DNA of 64,000 nucleotides from Pontederia crassipes (lineage: Eukaryota > Streptophyta > Magnoliopsida > Commelinales > Pontederiaceae). The DNA lies in NCBI GenBank assembly GCA_030549335.1, contig CM060196.1, positions 12,663,501-12,727,500 of the forward strand, read 5' to 3'. Within the stretch, counting starts at the first letter, position 1; every line of letters starts with the position of its first letter. Position numbers and translations under genes: made by a program. This document shows positions 33,876-48,522 of the stretch, piece after piece. The notes beneath the pieces were generated by a model. The model was not told where the DNA came from and did no database searches. It saw nothing but the letters and a program-made list of their open reading frames with translations.

Positions 33876-35641
33876 TGGTTGATGTCCACTTGCGGTCCAC
33901 TTTCATTCAGCATTCTAATCCTTGACCCTGCATTTTTTTTCCTGATAAACCAAACTAAGAAACAAACGTTGATGTTTATAGGGACAAAAACTTTTGATTT
34001 CAAGATTTGTTAGGTTCCCTAATTTTATGGGATACACAACACGAAAAACGTGAGTCCAAGATTGAGCTCGATAAAATAGGTACCTGAAATACAGCAAATG
34101 ATAACGAAACTTTTATATGATTCGCGACGGAATTGCGTGAGTCCAAGATTGAGGTAGCCATGTGTACGTCTCACATGTAGCTAGCATGATTAACAAAAGC
34201 ATGGTTTTCATTTAAATTTGTCCAAACCCGCTATGTGGTTGGCATCAGCAGACCGGTTACGTATAATGAACTTTATATCTTTGTCACGAGAAATCCTGAT
34301 CAAAATATTGGCTATAAAAATTAAACTCAGGATTAATAAACTTCCCTCAGTCCTCTCCACGCTTAGTCAGAAATTGATCCTTTTTATAGTGTAAAGTGAA
34401 AAGAATTTGGAAGTGTCTACAACGTTCTTTTCCTAAAACTTAAAAATATAAGCAAATTTCTGTATAGCCGTGTTTAATCACTATGACAAGTAAAAATCAC
34501 GATGAGTATGGAGGTAATGATTTCATATTTTATTTTTATTATATCTATATTTTTTAAAAATATTATTTAATTATTACGCATCATATATTATTTTTCATTT
34601 TGATATATCACATATTTAATTTTACTTACAACCTAAATAAGGAATTTATTTGGAATAATCAATTTGTATATTAAAACAATATTGATGTTCATAATAAAAA
34701 TTATAAATTAATTACTATGAATATGATATAATATTGATCGTAAATTATATTTTATGTCTTTTTTTATCATCATAATTTTTTATTGAATTTATAAATAAAT
34801 TATTATCTGTTATCCCTTGATAATTAATTAATATTGTCTAATCAAATCATTATCTTTTAGTTGAGCCATTATCATATGATGAAATCGCTAACTTTGTCGT
34901 ACGAATCTGAATAAATTTGTGTCGGATTGTGAGCAACTCGAATTTAAGTTAATTTAGGTTCACCTATGTAATAATAAAATGCACTTATGTATACATGAGC
35001 AGATTAATTTAATTATCAGTACAGAACAATATTGGATGGTTGAGAAAATATAGATTAACATTAAAATACATCTAAAAAATAGTACATGTACTAAACATCA
35101 TCGATTTCATCGGAGGTTAGTATCACGAATTATATGAAACGTAATAATAATAAATGTGCTCATTAATTAAATCAAAAGGTCGTGTTTTGTGTGCAATTAT
35201 CTGTATCATTGGTCTATGTACAAGGCATGATAGCCTATGGTGATTATACCGAATACAGATGGTTAATTAGATATATTTTTCTATCTTATTAAGAAAATCA
35301 CGATGGCGCTGTCCGGATAATGAGTTTAAGGGGGATCCAGATTTCCTACGGGGGCTCGAGGTGGAGTGCCTGAAGCTTAAATGATTTATTTATTTTTTTT
35401 CTATTTTAATTGAAGTTCTCTGTATCAATTCAAACTCTACGACGGCTAAGGTATTTCGTATAAGAGAGTCATCATTAGAGTACGTAGCTTAATTTAAATC
35501 GTAAATTTCGTGTGTTCTTACGTATTTATGCGATATTTCATTTGGTAGCAAAAGAAATAATTGTGTTTAATAAAAACAATTCATTATCTTTTTAAAATTT
35601 AAAAAATTAGCAAGGAAACACAGAAATGCGATAATATACTA
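33876..35641 (+). other. 5' upstream region of the intact P450 (copy 2)
   Basis: Copy of 3601-5366 with no differences noticed by eye. The two genes therefore share the same proximal promoter and should respond to the same local signals, unless distant elements differ. Confidence 0.55.
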
Positions 35642-35696
35642 ATATATATTGGGGTGAAAGCTAATCAAAATAAGCAGACTGAGCACATCGGATGAG
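35642..35696 (+). promoter_or_regulatory. Putative TATA box and 5' leader (copy 2)
   Basis: The ATATATAT at 35642-35649 and the leader up to the ATG at 35697 match the first copy. Inferred only from position and conservation. Confidence 0.4.
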
Positions 35697-37363
35697 ATGA
35701 GCAGTGTGCTTCAACAATTGCTAACGCTGCTGCTGCGGCAGGAGCGCCTTTGGTGGCCGCTTCACGTCTTCTCCTTCGCCCTGTTCTTCTCGCTGGCAGC
35801 CTGGTTCCTGCTCGGTAGTAAACCATCCTACCAACAGCGTCGCACCCAATCGCTTAAAGCGCTCCCCTCGCCGCCATGTCTCCCGCTCCTCGGCAACCTC
35901 CTCCAGCTCGGCGCCCACGCCCACCGTTCGCTGCGCTCGCTCTCCGTGCGTCACGGTCCCGTGATGCTACTGCGCTTTGGCTCCGTCCCCACGGTCGTGG
36001 TCTCCTCCGCCGCTGCGGCGGAAGAAGTCCTGAAGTCTCGTGACCTCTCTTTCGCCAACCGACCGACTATGTCCATTCCCTCGAGGCTTCTATACGATTG
36101 TCAGGACATGGCCTTCACCAAGTACGGTGAGTACTGGCGGGGGCTGAGGCGGGTCTGCACCCTGCACTTGCTCAGTAACAAGAGGGTGGAGTCCTTCCGT
36201 CCCGTCCGGGAGGAGGAGCTGGCGCTTTTGCTCGGAAGAATCCGTCGAGCCACCAATACCGTGAACCTTAGCGAGTTGGTCGTCGCATACACGAGCGACG
36301 TCATTTGCAGGGCTGCCTTCGGCAAGAAATACTCGACGGAGGTGGGAGGCGGCGGCACGTGGTGTCGCCATGTGCTCGGCGAGTTCATGGTCTTGCTGGC
36401 GTCATTCTCCATGCGGGATTACGTTCCACTGCTCGGTTGGGTGGACTGGCTGAGTGGTTTGGATGGTAGGATCAAGAAAAACGCCACTGAATTGGATGCT
36501 TTCATGGAAAAGATCTTAGACGAGCATAGTACCAAGAACAGAACCAACAAAGCAAGTGCTGATGCCGCTTCTGATTTCATTGATATCTTGGATTCCTTGG
36601 AGAACGAGGATGAGACTACTGGCTTTAAGCTCAGCAGAGAGAGTGTGAAGGCCATACTTCTCGTAAGTATCTCTAAACTTTTATCAAAGCAATTTATGTG
36701 AACGCAAAGTGATTTTGCTTCTGTTCATGTGCCATGCATGCATGGCTTCAGGATATGTTCTCAGCGGGTACTGATACGTCGTCCAGTGTGATAGTGTGGG
36801 CTATGGCCGAGATCATTAAGCATCCAAAAGAGATGAAGAGGCTGCAAGAGGAGGTTCGCCGAGTCGTAGGACCGAAGGCGGAGGTGCGCCAAGAGATGAC
36901 AAAGAAAATGGAGTACCTGCAAGCCGCCATCAAGGAGACCATGAGGTTGCACCCTCCCGGTCCTTTGCTGCTTCCCAGGGAGGCCACTGGGGGCGCACAG
37001 GTCCAAGGCTACGACGTTCCGGCAGGCACGAGGGTGGTCGTTAACGCCTGGGCGATCGGGAGGGACCCCGAGTCGTGGCCGGAGGAGCCCGAGGAGTGGA
37101 GGCCGGAGAGGTTTCTGGGCGGCAGCGTCGACTTCAAGGGGAAAGACTTCCAGCTGATTCCGTTCGGAGCGGGGCGCAGAGGGTGCCCCGGGATGGCGTA
37201 CGCGCTTGCCAACGTCGAGCTCCTGCTGGCGAGTCTGCTGTACCATTTTGACTGGGAGCTGCCCGACGGGAAGAAAGGGGAGACGCTGGACATGACGGAA
37301 ATGTTTGGACTTGTTGTGCACAAGAAGTCGAGTCTTGTTCTCGTGGCCAAACCTGTATACTGA
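35697..37363 (+). CDS. Cytochrome P450, CYP71-clan (CYP71A-like), copy 2
   Basis: Second copy of the intact P450 in the tandem duplication; it encodes the same 525-aa protein as 5422-7088. Exon 1 is 35697-36662, the intron 36663-36751, and exon 2 36752-37363. All key parts are present: membrane anchor, W147xxxR151, AGTDT in the I-helix, ExxR at 384-387, PERF, and the haem loop with Cys467. It also shares the unusual Cys61 in the hinge. If the duplication is real, the plant carries two doses of an identical enzyme, which would be hard to tell apart in expression data. The substrate is unknown. Confidence 0.92.
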
Positions 37364-38983
37364 GAACATATAAAACTGTGTTGTCGTTTACACAGCTGTT
37401 TGTAATTTTTTTTTGCAGGTCATCTGTCCTTATGTTCGTTATATTTCTTTCAGGGTGTCTGTAGTTGGTCTTCCGTGCAACAGCTATTAATCGGATATAT
37501 CAGCTTCGCCTATATATGAAGTGTCATATGAAAACACTAGTAGAAGAGTGGAGTTGTAATTGATTTTTTTTTATTGAAATGAGATATATCTGAGCAGCTT
37601 CCCACCCGATTCCTCGTTCTTCTTGTTCTTTCCAATTGCAAGGTCACAGATCGCTTCTATGGATTAGATCGAGACTCGAATTTCTACAAACTGCTAATAG
37701 ACTGAATTATAAACCATCTCGCAATATATACTGAGAACATGCGTTTCTTGGTATCTTTAATTTCACGTTGTCCCTCGAGTAGAAAGCTCGTTTGCTATTG
37801 TAGTTCATACTTAATTCTCAAATGATCTTAGTCATCTTATTTTGTTTTAGTTATTATAGTATACTCAATTTATCTTTTAGTTTATTTTTATTCTTAATTT
37901 ATGAAGAATATATATATTAGGGGAAAAAAATCCAAGCTACTCAATGTCCAACCCTATATCACATAAATTAAATCGACTAAACTTTTTTTTTTCAATAGCT
38001 TCGATCCAATGGCCAGGTTGCATTTCTTTTCACAAATCTGACCCCATCCATTTAATATCACGGACAAGTGATACTTGAGCAGAAAAAATTGAATTAGTTA
38101 TTCTGATTATTCCGGTTGGCCGATTCTTAAGAATGTCTGTTGGGAATGAATTTTTTCTGCATAGTGTTGGCCTATTCTAGAGAGAATTATTAAATCAGAA
38201 GAGTTCAAACCACTAAAGAAACTCACAATTTGTCGAGGTTTTTTTTGGTCCGATAAAAAATACGTGGTCTCAAAAAAATTTAAGACGGATAAAACCGTCA
38301 CAAAAACGAACCTTCCCAACTTTTTATCGCAATAAATATAATATATAAATACTAAATAAACATAATATTTATTCTATTATATATGTAAAAAGTTTATATA
38401 AGTAATAATTTGTAGTATTATAATATATAATATGTGATTAATGTTAATTATGAAATAAACCATCTCTTAATGTATTCAAAATTTTTTTATAAATACTAGA
38501 TCGAAAAAAATGATGAAGTTTTCATTTTAAAATATCAATCGAAAAATATAGAGTTATCTTTTTAAACGAAAAAAATTTACAACTCATAAATTATACGAAA
38601 AAAATTGCTTTGCCATGTTTATGTTTCTAATCATATTTATACGAAGATGGTGTTGACATCCTTGAATATTAGCGTTTATACCTTTTGTGTGGTTCACAAC
38701 TCATAATCTCTTTCTTGTGGTTTCCTAGGATAATCGTTCACTTCCTTTTCATGACTATTACTGTCATGCTATTTTTACCTCTAAATTCGATACTTACAAG
38801 TTGTTTCACTGAGGCTTTGAATTTTCTCCCTTGACAACTTTTTTTAATGACCAAGCATGTTTGATTTTCAGCCGCTATTTTAGAGAGTCCACAGAATTTG
38901 TAAAGAAGCACGACCACAATTACATGAAGAACCAAAGGGCAAGATGAGTCTAAATGGAAATTTAGAATAACTAGCTTTTATAA
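37364..38983 (+). other. 3' flank of the intact P450 (copy 2)
   Basis: Copy of 7089-8708. It ends at the 541-bp deletion junction, where TTTTATAA is followed directly by CTCAGAATAT. No gene is seen. Confidence 0.7.
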
Positions 38984-39331
38984 CTCAGAATATATTGGGT
39001 TTCATAAGTCCGTCATTTGATTTAAAATTAAACCCACCAAATTGATGATTTTGTAGGGATTAAAAATAATTATTCGACTCTAGCCTTATTTCTCAATTAA
39101 ATTAAAAAAACAATTTTTTCTTAAGGAGAATAAAGACATTGATCAAACTTAACATTACCTTACCCATATATTATATTTTGTATCCAAACAAAGAGTGAAT
39201 TAAATTAACCCAACTCATCCCATCAATTTATATCCAAATATGATTGTTAATAAACTCTCATCATACTCAATTTCATCAAACTATACTCCACCATCCTAAC
39301 CCATCCTTTCATCATTAGAAAACCAAACACA
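38984..39331. mobile_element. MITE-like element A, left end deleted (copy 2)
   Basis: The right part of element A (9250-9597 in copy 1). Its left arm was removed by the copy-2 deletion, so the fold-back structure is broken here. Confidence 0.5.
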
Positions 39332-39335
39332 ACGG

Positions 39336-39927
39336 TATGTTTGGATGAAGAGTTTAAGAGGGATGGACTAGGTTTAATTAGGATGAGATGAGTTTAAAAT
39401 TTTTACACCATGTTTGGATATAACTTTATTAATTTAATTAAGGATAAGTTTGGCTTCGTAAGTCCATCATTTGACTTAAAAGTAAACCCATCAAATTGGT
39501 GGTTTTGGAGGAGTTAGAAATAATTATTCCCACTCTACCCTTATTTCTTTTCAATAAAATAAAACAAAATGAATTTTTCTTAAGGATCATAAAGACATTT
39601 AAGAAACTTAACTTTCATAACTCATTTAGTGCATGAGTTAGAGAAAGTTAAAATAGGTAAATGTCTTTATTATCCTTATCAAGATTTTACTTCTTTTTAA
39701 TTTGAATGAGAAGAAAAGAGTACAATGGGACTAATAATTTTTAACCCCTCAAAAACCACTAATTTAGTGGGTCTTGTTTTAAGTCATGTGGTGGGCTAAG
39801 AAACACCAGCCTAACCATAGTCAAAATTTTAAATTTACTATCCAAACAAGGTTTAAGAATTTTAAACTCATCTCACCTCAATTAAACCTAACCTGCCCCT
39901 TCTTAACTCTCCATCCAAACACACTTT
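39336..39927. mobile_element. Fold-back MITE-like element B (copy 2)
   Basis: Copy of the nearly palindromic element at 9602-10193, with the same inverted ends. Confidence 0.6.
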
Positions 39928-42900
39928 AAGATGAATATTTCAGCTCTATTAAAATTTAGTTTATGTCAGGCAGCGTCAATTCCACAAGTAGGGTCCATAT
40001 TTTCATGTCAAGGAAAGTAAAACATTACATAATTTTATGTTTCAAATTAATTTTTATAATTAAAATAAATCATAAATTTATATTTTTTTAAAGAAAGATA
40101 AAGTTTGAAAGAATTGATAAGATAACTGATATGTGTTAAGGCATGAGTTCGTGTTTGATCACTGAAATTTGACGAAAATTCGTCCCACGAAAACATGATG
40201 TTTGAAAATATTAGAATTAAGAAAATGAAAGTCCCAGTAATTGTTCTTATATATCAAAGAATTATAGATGTGATTTTTAACAATTTTTAGGAGGTGTCTT
40301 ACTTAGGTAAAACATAGAAGCAAAATTAGAAAATCTGTAAAATTGCAATTTTTATTCTTTTGACAAAAATTTAGATTTCAATTTATTGGTTATTTATTTT
40401 TATAAATATTTTATTTGAATCCAAATGGGAAGTAGATTCTTATTTTCATGTAATGTCTTAAGTAAATAAATAAATAAATAAATAAAAGGAAAATAACAAA
40501 ACTATTTACTTATTGGCCGACTTAGGTCGGTTTCTCCTATCTTATCATCCACCCCTTGTATGCTTAAATACATATTTCTATTCTTTTTACCACCCCATCC
40601 GAAAATCCAAAAGGAAGAAAAGGATCATGTGCTTCTAGTGAAGAAATTTGAAAGAAGAGAAGGGGAATTAGGATTTTGGCATGTGGTGAGTTCATACTTC
40701 ACATTCTTTTAATTTTAATTTCATACCTTCCTAACTAGGGTTTCTCTGAACTTTTCCATCTCATTCACTTTCATATTTTAGCTAACCATGGGTCAAAACT
40801 CATGTTCTTCATGAGCAAAATTAATCCTAGCTATGTTCAATTGGTTCCCGAATTTTTAGTTACATAATTCCATACATTAGGGTGGTCCAAAAAATTATGA
40901 AATCTATTAGATTGATCACTGTGAGTCTACTTTCATTGCGCTTTGGAATCAAGTTAATATGATGTGTATGGAGAAAGTTATGTTCTTATCTTTAAGGTAC
41001 TATCACTCTGTCCGTCGAAACTATTATCCGATTTGCTAAATTATGTATTAAATCCAATATGTCATGAAATTATTTGATAATTAGGATGTTATATATAATG
41101 ATGTTAGGTTTCATTGAAAATTGGAATTACTTGAAAATGATATTGGTAGAGGAGGTTATAAATGTTTTATTGAGCCTCACTAAGTTTGTTAGGATGAAAT
41201 AGAAAGCAGATTGTGTTGGTATTTGTTAAATTTATTGTGTTCAGTACAGATGGATATAAATTCAAAAAAAATTATGGGTTGCATACTATGAAGTCTAGTT
41301 TATATAAAATTTAAGTTACCCAAAGATGACATGTTTCTTATTTTATATAAATAGTACAATTAAGGTCACTCAGTTTGTCAGAACAAAGAAATACCCTGGA
41401 AGTTAAGGTGAATCTTGAATTTTCCTGTGAACAAACCAAAGTGAAATGATATCTAAAACTTTTATAGATTACGATATTAGTACATAGGAAGTAAGCAAAA
41501 TTAGAATGAACAAATTTGGTTATCAATTCAAGCAGATATGAATTTTCTTTTATTATGTATACAATCTGTCTTAATAGTATGCCAACTCTTGTGATAAATA
41601 GTTACTTAAGTTATAAGTGTAAATACTTAAGGGTCATGTAACACTTCAATTGATTATGTTTCATGTGTGATAAGCTTGTGTTCAAATCATCGAAGTGATG
41701 TGTTTCTTATTATTATTGTATAGGAGTAGAAGAGTAAAGTAGTGAAAAAAGAAAAGGAAAAACCTTTTGGTAGCTTTTATAGGTAAGTTGGTTTCTCCTA
41801 CTCTATGTATTCACCTCTTTTGAATTTGGTGTGAAATTGATTATTATATTATTGAATATGTTTTGGATATGTTATGAATTGATTTCGATAAATTGGTAAT
41901 TATGAAAAGTATATTTGAATGATTGTATGATTGCAAATTTGAAAAACATATGTGATATGAGATGAATGGATTACGAGCAGTGCAATATTATTTCGTTTGA
42001 AATGATATTTGATATGATTCATCTTGTGATATTGAGACATAATTGTTATATGATGAATCATGAATTTGCATCTGCCTGCATTGCATATTAATGGTCGGAG
42101 TTAAGTGCTACTTCGCTGATCACGACGGGAGACACCTCTATAGTCCAATCCATCATTCTGTTTCCCAATAATGAGATAAGATAGGCTGAAATTAAGTGTC
42201 ATGTAGAGCTAAGCGCTACATCGTGAGTAGTCGCGATAGATGTCATCTCTAGAATCTGTAAGCCACCTCTAGTTCACCTATCGCTATACGATTTTGCTCC
42301 CCGAAAGGGATGATGTAGAATGGAGTTAAGTGCTACATCGCTGATCATGATAGAAACCACCTCACCTCCAGAGTCCACCTACTGACCATTGGTCAGTTGG
42401 TGATCCATGCATTCATATGAGAGTGTTGTATTTGCATACATCTGTTTAATATGTTTTGATGGATATTGATGCAGTTGGAGTGTGATGATTTTGATTAGAA
42501 AATTATATGTATATTATTTTAAACTATATGAAATCACTCTTTGTGTTATTATAATTATTCCATATCTTTGCATGTCCCTCCAAATTAATTAAATGGTAAC
42601 ACATAGTTTATGAGTTGTCAACTTGAGCTATTTTTGCTGATAATGTTATTTCTAATATTTTTTTTGAGATTCATGTAGCTCGTTGGGGATCATGTGAGGT
42701 GATAGTTGTAAAAGAATTCTATAACATCCTTGGTGGTATGATGAGAGGATTTATGTCTCTCATATCTTTCTATTAAGATGTCGAGAGAGCTAGTCGTGTT
42801 TATTACTTATGTCAAAATAAGTTATAATTGAAAATAAAGTCATTTTATCAAATGTACAACTTAAGGAGTATCAGTTTGCTCTGAAATGATCACATATTGT

Positions 42901-43849
42901 GTAATTTTTTAATGATATACTTTTACTCTTATGTTATAAAAGAAGAGTAAATTACATTATATTTTCGCATTTCTTCATAATTTTATTTGATCATCCGTAA
43001 TAAGTCGCGAACTCTGATTTAACTCACGAGTTAAATCGACGTTGTGACACTCCTACACGGGGAAGGAGGTGAGGGGGAGGGAGGGGTCGCCCCCCTCTCT
43101 ACGACCTCTGTAACGGCCACCAATTAAAATAATAATAATAAAATAAATAAATGTTAACTCACTCTCGTAACAACCCCACTACTCCTTTAAAAGTAGAACA
43201 ATCAGATCTAAAGGGAGACGCGATATTTCTCTAGCTCTATTGGTTTACCACGATAGGAAAAGGGGAGGGGGAAGCACCAAGACGCGGTGGCCGAAGGACA
43301 CATCGAAGCCATCGAAGCCGCCAATAATGAGAGTAGATTAGTCATTTACAACAGGTACACGAAATCATAATTGGATATATGAGTGAATCTATCTTCACGT
43401 ATTCTTTCATTTGATTGATTCAATTGTACGAAAAGTCCTCTTTGGGTACATGAATGGACAATCTGTATGACAACATCAATCTGTTCTATCATTGATTAAA
43501 TCTTGATTATAGAAAGAAAAAAGAAGGGCTGATCACCGTGTCTCATTTGCTCCTAGTAGTGTTATGGTAGTAAAATTTGATAGATTTCATAATTACATGA
43601 AAAGTCTCCATCCGAAATTCCTCTCTTTTATGTATATCGTTTCCCCATATTGTGATGTGGCATTAATCGGTCACGTATGCCTACTACAGATTTAATCACA
43701 TGATTAATGATCACATTAATTTTAGTCTGCACCCTATTTCCCTTTTTACACCCATCTTTTGATCTCTAATGTATTATACATCTCATGTATAGCATGTGCT
43801 TAAGAAAAGGTATTATATGAGTTACTTTGCATGGATTACATGCACATCA
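39928..43849. other. AT-rich repeat-like DNA (copy 2)
   Basis: Copy of 10194-14115, including the twice-repeated GAGTTAAGTGCTAC phrase near 42100-42340. No gene is seen. Confidence 0.4.
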
Positions 43850-43857
43850 TCTACAAT

Positions 43858-44697
43858 CAGTGTTTTTAAAATCGGACCGGACCAGCCAGTCCGACCGATT
43901 TAACCGCAAATCAGCCATCGGTTCGGTCCGGTTTAATATTAAAAACCATATTGTCAAATAATCGGATTGAACCGGGTCAACTCGGCCAAAATCGGGTTGA
44001 ACCGGAAAATCGGTTCAATCCGGTTCAAAAAGAGTAAAAAAGGTTAAAATAATTGAAAACAAATAGAAAAAAGGAAAGTATATTATAGTATTAATGATGA
44101 AAGAATATGAAGAGGAGAAAAATAAGGGGTTAGATTTGATAGGAGGAGAAAAATAAGGGATTATATTTTATAGAATGAATGTAAAAAGGGATATTAGTAA
44201 TAAGGAAGTTACATTTGAATTTGAAAATAAAAGATAAGAAGGTAATAATAAATTCAAATTTAAATAAAGGAGAAAATTTTCATAAGATGATCAAATTTAA
44301 TTCATTATAAATAATTTATATTAAAAATTGAAATATAAATAATATAATAAATTTGATAGGATGATCGTGAAAAAAGAAATAGATAATACTAAAACGTGGG
44401 AAAATAGTATAAAGAAAGATTCAAATAAAAAAAAAAGTTATTCATAAAATTAACTAATATATAATTTAAAAATATAAAAAATTCTACTATTTGATTAATT
44501 TAAAATGATGATAATATGCTTCTTATTTATTACTTATCACCTTTTATACTTTAATTTATAATATATTTTCTTGAAGTAATATAAATAATATTATTTTAAT
44601 AAAAATTTGGTTCAATCGATCGAACCCGATTGAATCGATCGAATCATGTCCTAGTTGGCCGATCGGTTCGATCACCGGTCCGATTTTAAAAACATTG
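43858..44697. mobile_element. Non-autonomous hAT-type element 1 (copy 2)
   Basis: Copy of 14124-14962, one base longer in an A run. The same ends (CAGTGTTTTT...AAAAACATTG) and the TCTACAAT target duplications (43850-43857, 44698-44705) are kept. Confidence 0.85.
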
Positions 44698-44705
44698 TCT
44701 ACAAT

Positions 44706-45969
44706 GCACCAACACGTAAGTGCATAAATTGCACAATTGCACCAATACATAAGTGCATTAAATGCATTGGATGCTTTTGCATATTAAAAGGCTAACCACA
44801 TCAGATGTGGTCAGCATTTGGATTATGTTACACGTCCTGCCATCCTTTATTGGGTATTGTGGCATGCAATTAATTAGAGTTGTAGCAAGTTGTACCGTGG
44901 ATTATTATTTTGCACATCGTCAATTATGTGTTCCGTTACGTTTAGCTATTAAGAATGTTAATTACTCGACCAATCAATTAGTTATCCTCTCGATCATAGT
45001 GATTGTTGCACCTCATCATATTATGATTTTTTTATCTTGATTCGAACCTTCTTAAATTTTATTATTCATGGTCTTGGATTCTTAAACCTCAAAGATAGTT
45101 ATAGAATAAAAAAGATAAAAGACGAAAAATGTTAAATGAAAGAGCTCTTGTGTTTTGTTGACGATGATCAACATGGACAAAAGGGAGTTAAAAGATACTC
45201 CACTGGCCCATATTTGATGTTAAGATGCTCTGCCATGATCAAAAGAGAGTCGAAAGATACTCCACCGACTTATGTTAAAAGAAGTTGAAAGACACTCCAA
45301 AATAAGTGTAACATAATGAAAATGAAAAAGATGACTATGATTATGATGACGGACAATGCTCAATGATATTTTATGATAATGATTTTAAATTTCACGATCG
45401 ATTATGTCATATGAATTTAAGGATGATTATGTTATCCTTCTTGTTACACTTATTATATTATTATCAGTCATGCCACTCTATTTTATACATCTTGATCATG
45501 ATATTTATCATACCAATTGTGTCTATCTGACTCTATCATTTATAACTATATTTATTTGATTATTATTATAATGTCATTACTGTTTATATTTCATATGTTT
45601 ATTATGTATTGGGCGTCAAAGCTCACAGGGAGGTTTATCTCCCCTATATATTCAATGTCATAGGTAACAACTTGACCCAATAAAAAGAATAACGGCGCAG
45701 GCGATAGATCAAGCTCGTGATGACCTTTGCATATGAAATCGAGTCTCTTCAGCTTCCTTTCTATTTTCATCGAATTGTATTTATCTTATGCAAACTCTTT
45801 TGTTTATATTATTTGAGACTCAGTTATGTTATCTTGTTAAAACTTTCGCACTCATTTTGATTGTCTCCTTTAAATTAAATGATAGCTATGTTTTCCTTCC
45901 ACAATTATGTCTCCATTTTATTGACCAGTCAAAGTCTTATTTTGGTCAAAATATTGTACACGTGAGTCA
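44706..45969. other. AT-rich intergenic DNA (copy 2)
   Basis: Copy of 14971-16234. No gene is supported. Confidence 0.4.
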
Positions 45970-46301
45970 TCACGTGGCGAGGTGCATTTTGGAGGCGTTA
46001 GAACCTCCGTGGGGTGTGACCCCCCATCCCTTGTGCCGCGCCGACGAGCGCAAGAAAGGGGGTGTCGCCCTCCTCTCTGCGACCTCCGGATGTTGCATAG
46101 TGCCAGAGGTCGCAAAGTGGGGGGGGGGGGCGACCCCCCACCCCCCGCTTCGTGCCGACAAGCGTAGGGAAGGGGGGGGGGGGGAGGTGTTTCGCCCCCT
46201 CTCCGCGACCTCGACGAGGTTGTACAGTGGGGGAGGGGGCGACCCCCCGCACCTCCCCGGATGAAAGGTTGAAGGGGGCGAACCCCCCTCCCCAGCTCTC
46301 T
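45970..46301. repeat. G/C-rich island with shorter G runs (copy 2)
   Basis: Copy of 16235-16575 in which the two main G runs are G12 (46119-46130) and G13 instead of G19 and G15. These account for the 9-bp length difference between the copies here. Confidence 0.8.
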
Positions 46302-47675
46302 CTCTTCGCCGGTGTGTGCGTAAGAAGAGAGATATTTTGTCGCGTAGGGGCATTTTCAACTTTTCACAAAGTCAAAAAATCAAAATTAATAAAAAAATTG
46401 AGAAATTGAACGGAAGGACCAAATTGAAAAATTACGATAATTTAGGGACCAAAAAATGAACTTCGTAATTTAGGATTAGATATGAAAAATCGTGATAGTT
46501 TAAGGATGGTTTGAGAAAATAATCCTTTTATATTTTAGATTATTTCAACTTTAATTATAAAATAGCTACAAATATGTATAAACTCTTTTATTATTGACAC
46601 TTCAATTATCATTCAATTGTTAGATGAAACATATGTGATTTCTTTTTGTTGGATTTAGAACCTCAGTGAATTCTGAGTTTATCAAATCAAATGATGCTTT
46701 AACTATCAACATCTTTCCTGATTTATCTGTAAGTTATCATTTTCTTCAATTTGTGATCACCGTAAAAAATTATTCAATAATTTATTAAATTTATAAATAC
46801 ATTTTTTTATCCATTAATCTTTAACCATTATTATGTACTTAAATAACTATCTTGTGATCAATCAAGGCAGTAATTTTGCTTTATGTCCGGACATTATTTG
46901 TCGTCCTTTGGAGCTATTTTGCCGGGCTTCTCGTACGAAATGTTTTTCGTCCTCGGGAATTAGAAAATGTTTCAAACATTCACAACTTCTAGAAGATAAG
47001 TTCCACGGCATATTGAGAACGTTAAAAAAAAATTTTCAAAATGCATTCTAAGTGAAATATTGCATACAAATTGCATGATTCATGGATCCAAGAAAGAAAA
47101 ATAATCGTCGGTGTCGGCAGGGGCGGACTCACGTGTATGGTGAGGGCTTAATTAGTTATATAAATGCTTATATGAATATTAAAAATAAATATTAATTTTG
47201 AACCGCTAAATAAAGTTGATGATGCGTTAAGTCACAAAATGTCATTGCCCTAATGGATTGCTCGCTTGAGTCCGCCCTGGGTGTCGCTAACACAGTAACA
47301 CCATCATTAAACTAAAAAAAGTCATGGGTGATAGCAGCAGCACAATTACGTTGGTGGAACTAGCATTTTAGTTAAGTGAACTTGTCATCCAGAAACTTAT
47401 CATTCTTTCCCATTAATATTTTTGCAAGAAGAGTTATTTCTTTCTTTCAAATCAGAATAAAAAAAACTTCAGAATTTTCAAAAAGCCACTTATTTTAATA
47501 TATATATATATATATATCTTGTGAGAAATTTCTATTCATCTAGACAGCACACGTTTCCGACATAAACAAAAAATTCTTGTCATTAATATTAATTGTATGC
47601 AATTCGCACAGTACTACATATTTCAGGCGGTATTCGTCCGTCGATTATGCATGCATGCCTACCGCACGTAGCTAT
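46302..47675. other. AT-rich intergenic DNA (copy 2)
   Basis: Copy of 16576-17949. No gene is seen. Confidence 0.4.
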
Positions 47676-47683
47676 GTTTTTAT

Positions 47684-48514
47684 CAATGTTATCATAACCG
47701 GATCGGTCACCAAACTGGATGATCAATTGGATCGTGGTTGAATCAGTTTAATCGAATTTAATCGGGTTCAACCGAATTTTATTAAATTAATATTATTTAT
47801 AATGACTTTATAGATATATACATAATCAATATGATATAATACATAAAAAGATAATTCTAACTTATAATTCATAATAAAATATAATAAATAAATTTCAATA
47901 TTCATAAAAAAGAGTTATTATTGATATATTATATTAATTCTTTTATTTTATTGTTCAAGAGTATTTTTATTTGTTTCTTTACTTTTAGTTTAATAATTTT
48001 ATTTTCTATTCCATTAATTATTCTCTCCTTATCAATTTCCATATTAATTTCCTTTTATAATACATAGATATTTAAAAAATTATATTCATATAAAAGACTT
48101 TAAGTTATTAATTTTATGAGTATTTTATCTCTTCTACTCATAAAAAAGGAAAGAAATTTAATTTTCATTTTAAAAGTTATTACTATTTCCTTTTTTATTT
48201 CCATGAATTCCTCTCTCCAATTAATTTTTCACAATTATTTTCGTTTTAATTTATATTAATTCTCAATTCAAATACTTTCCTATTTTTTACATTCATTTTC
48301 ACCTTTTTATTTCCTATTTTAACTTTTATTTTCTTATTTTTTTCACTTTAAATACTAAACCAGATTTTCTTGGTTCAATGATTGAACCGGTTTTTACTGC
48401 TTGAACTTTATTTTCGGTTCAACTTTATTTCTCAATAAATTCGAATCGGACCAACTACCGATTCATGGTTGAACTGATTCAATCGGCCGGTCCGATCCGA
48501 TTTTAATAATCATG
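47684..48514. mobile_element. Non-autonomous hAT-type element 2 (copy 2)
   Basis: Copy of 17958-18788 with the same ends and GTTTTTAT target duplications (47676-47683, 48515-48522). Confidence 0.8.
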
Positions 48515-48522
48515 GTTTTTAT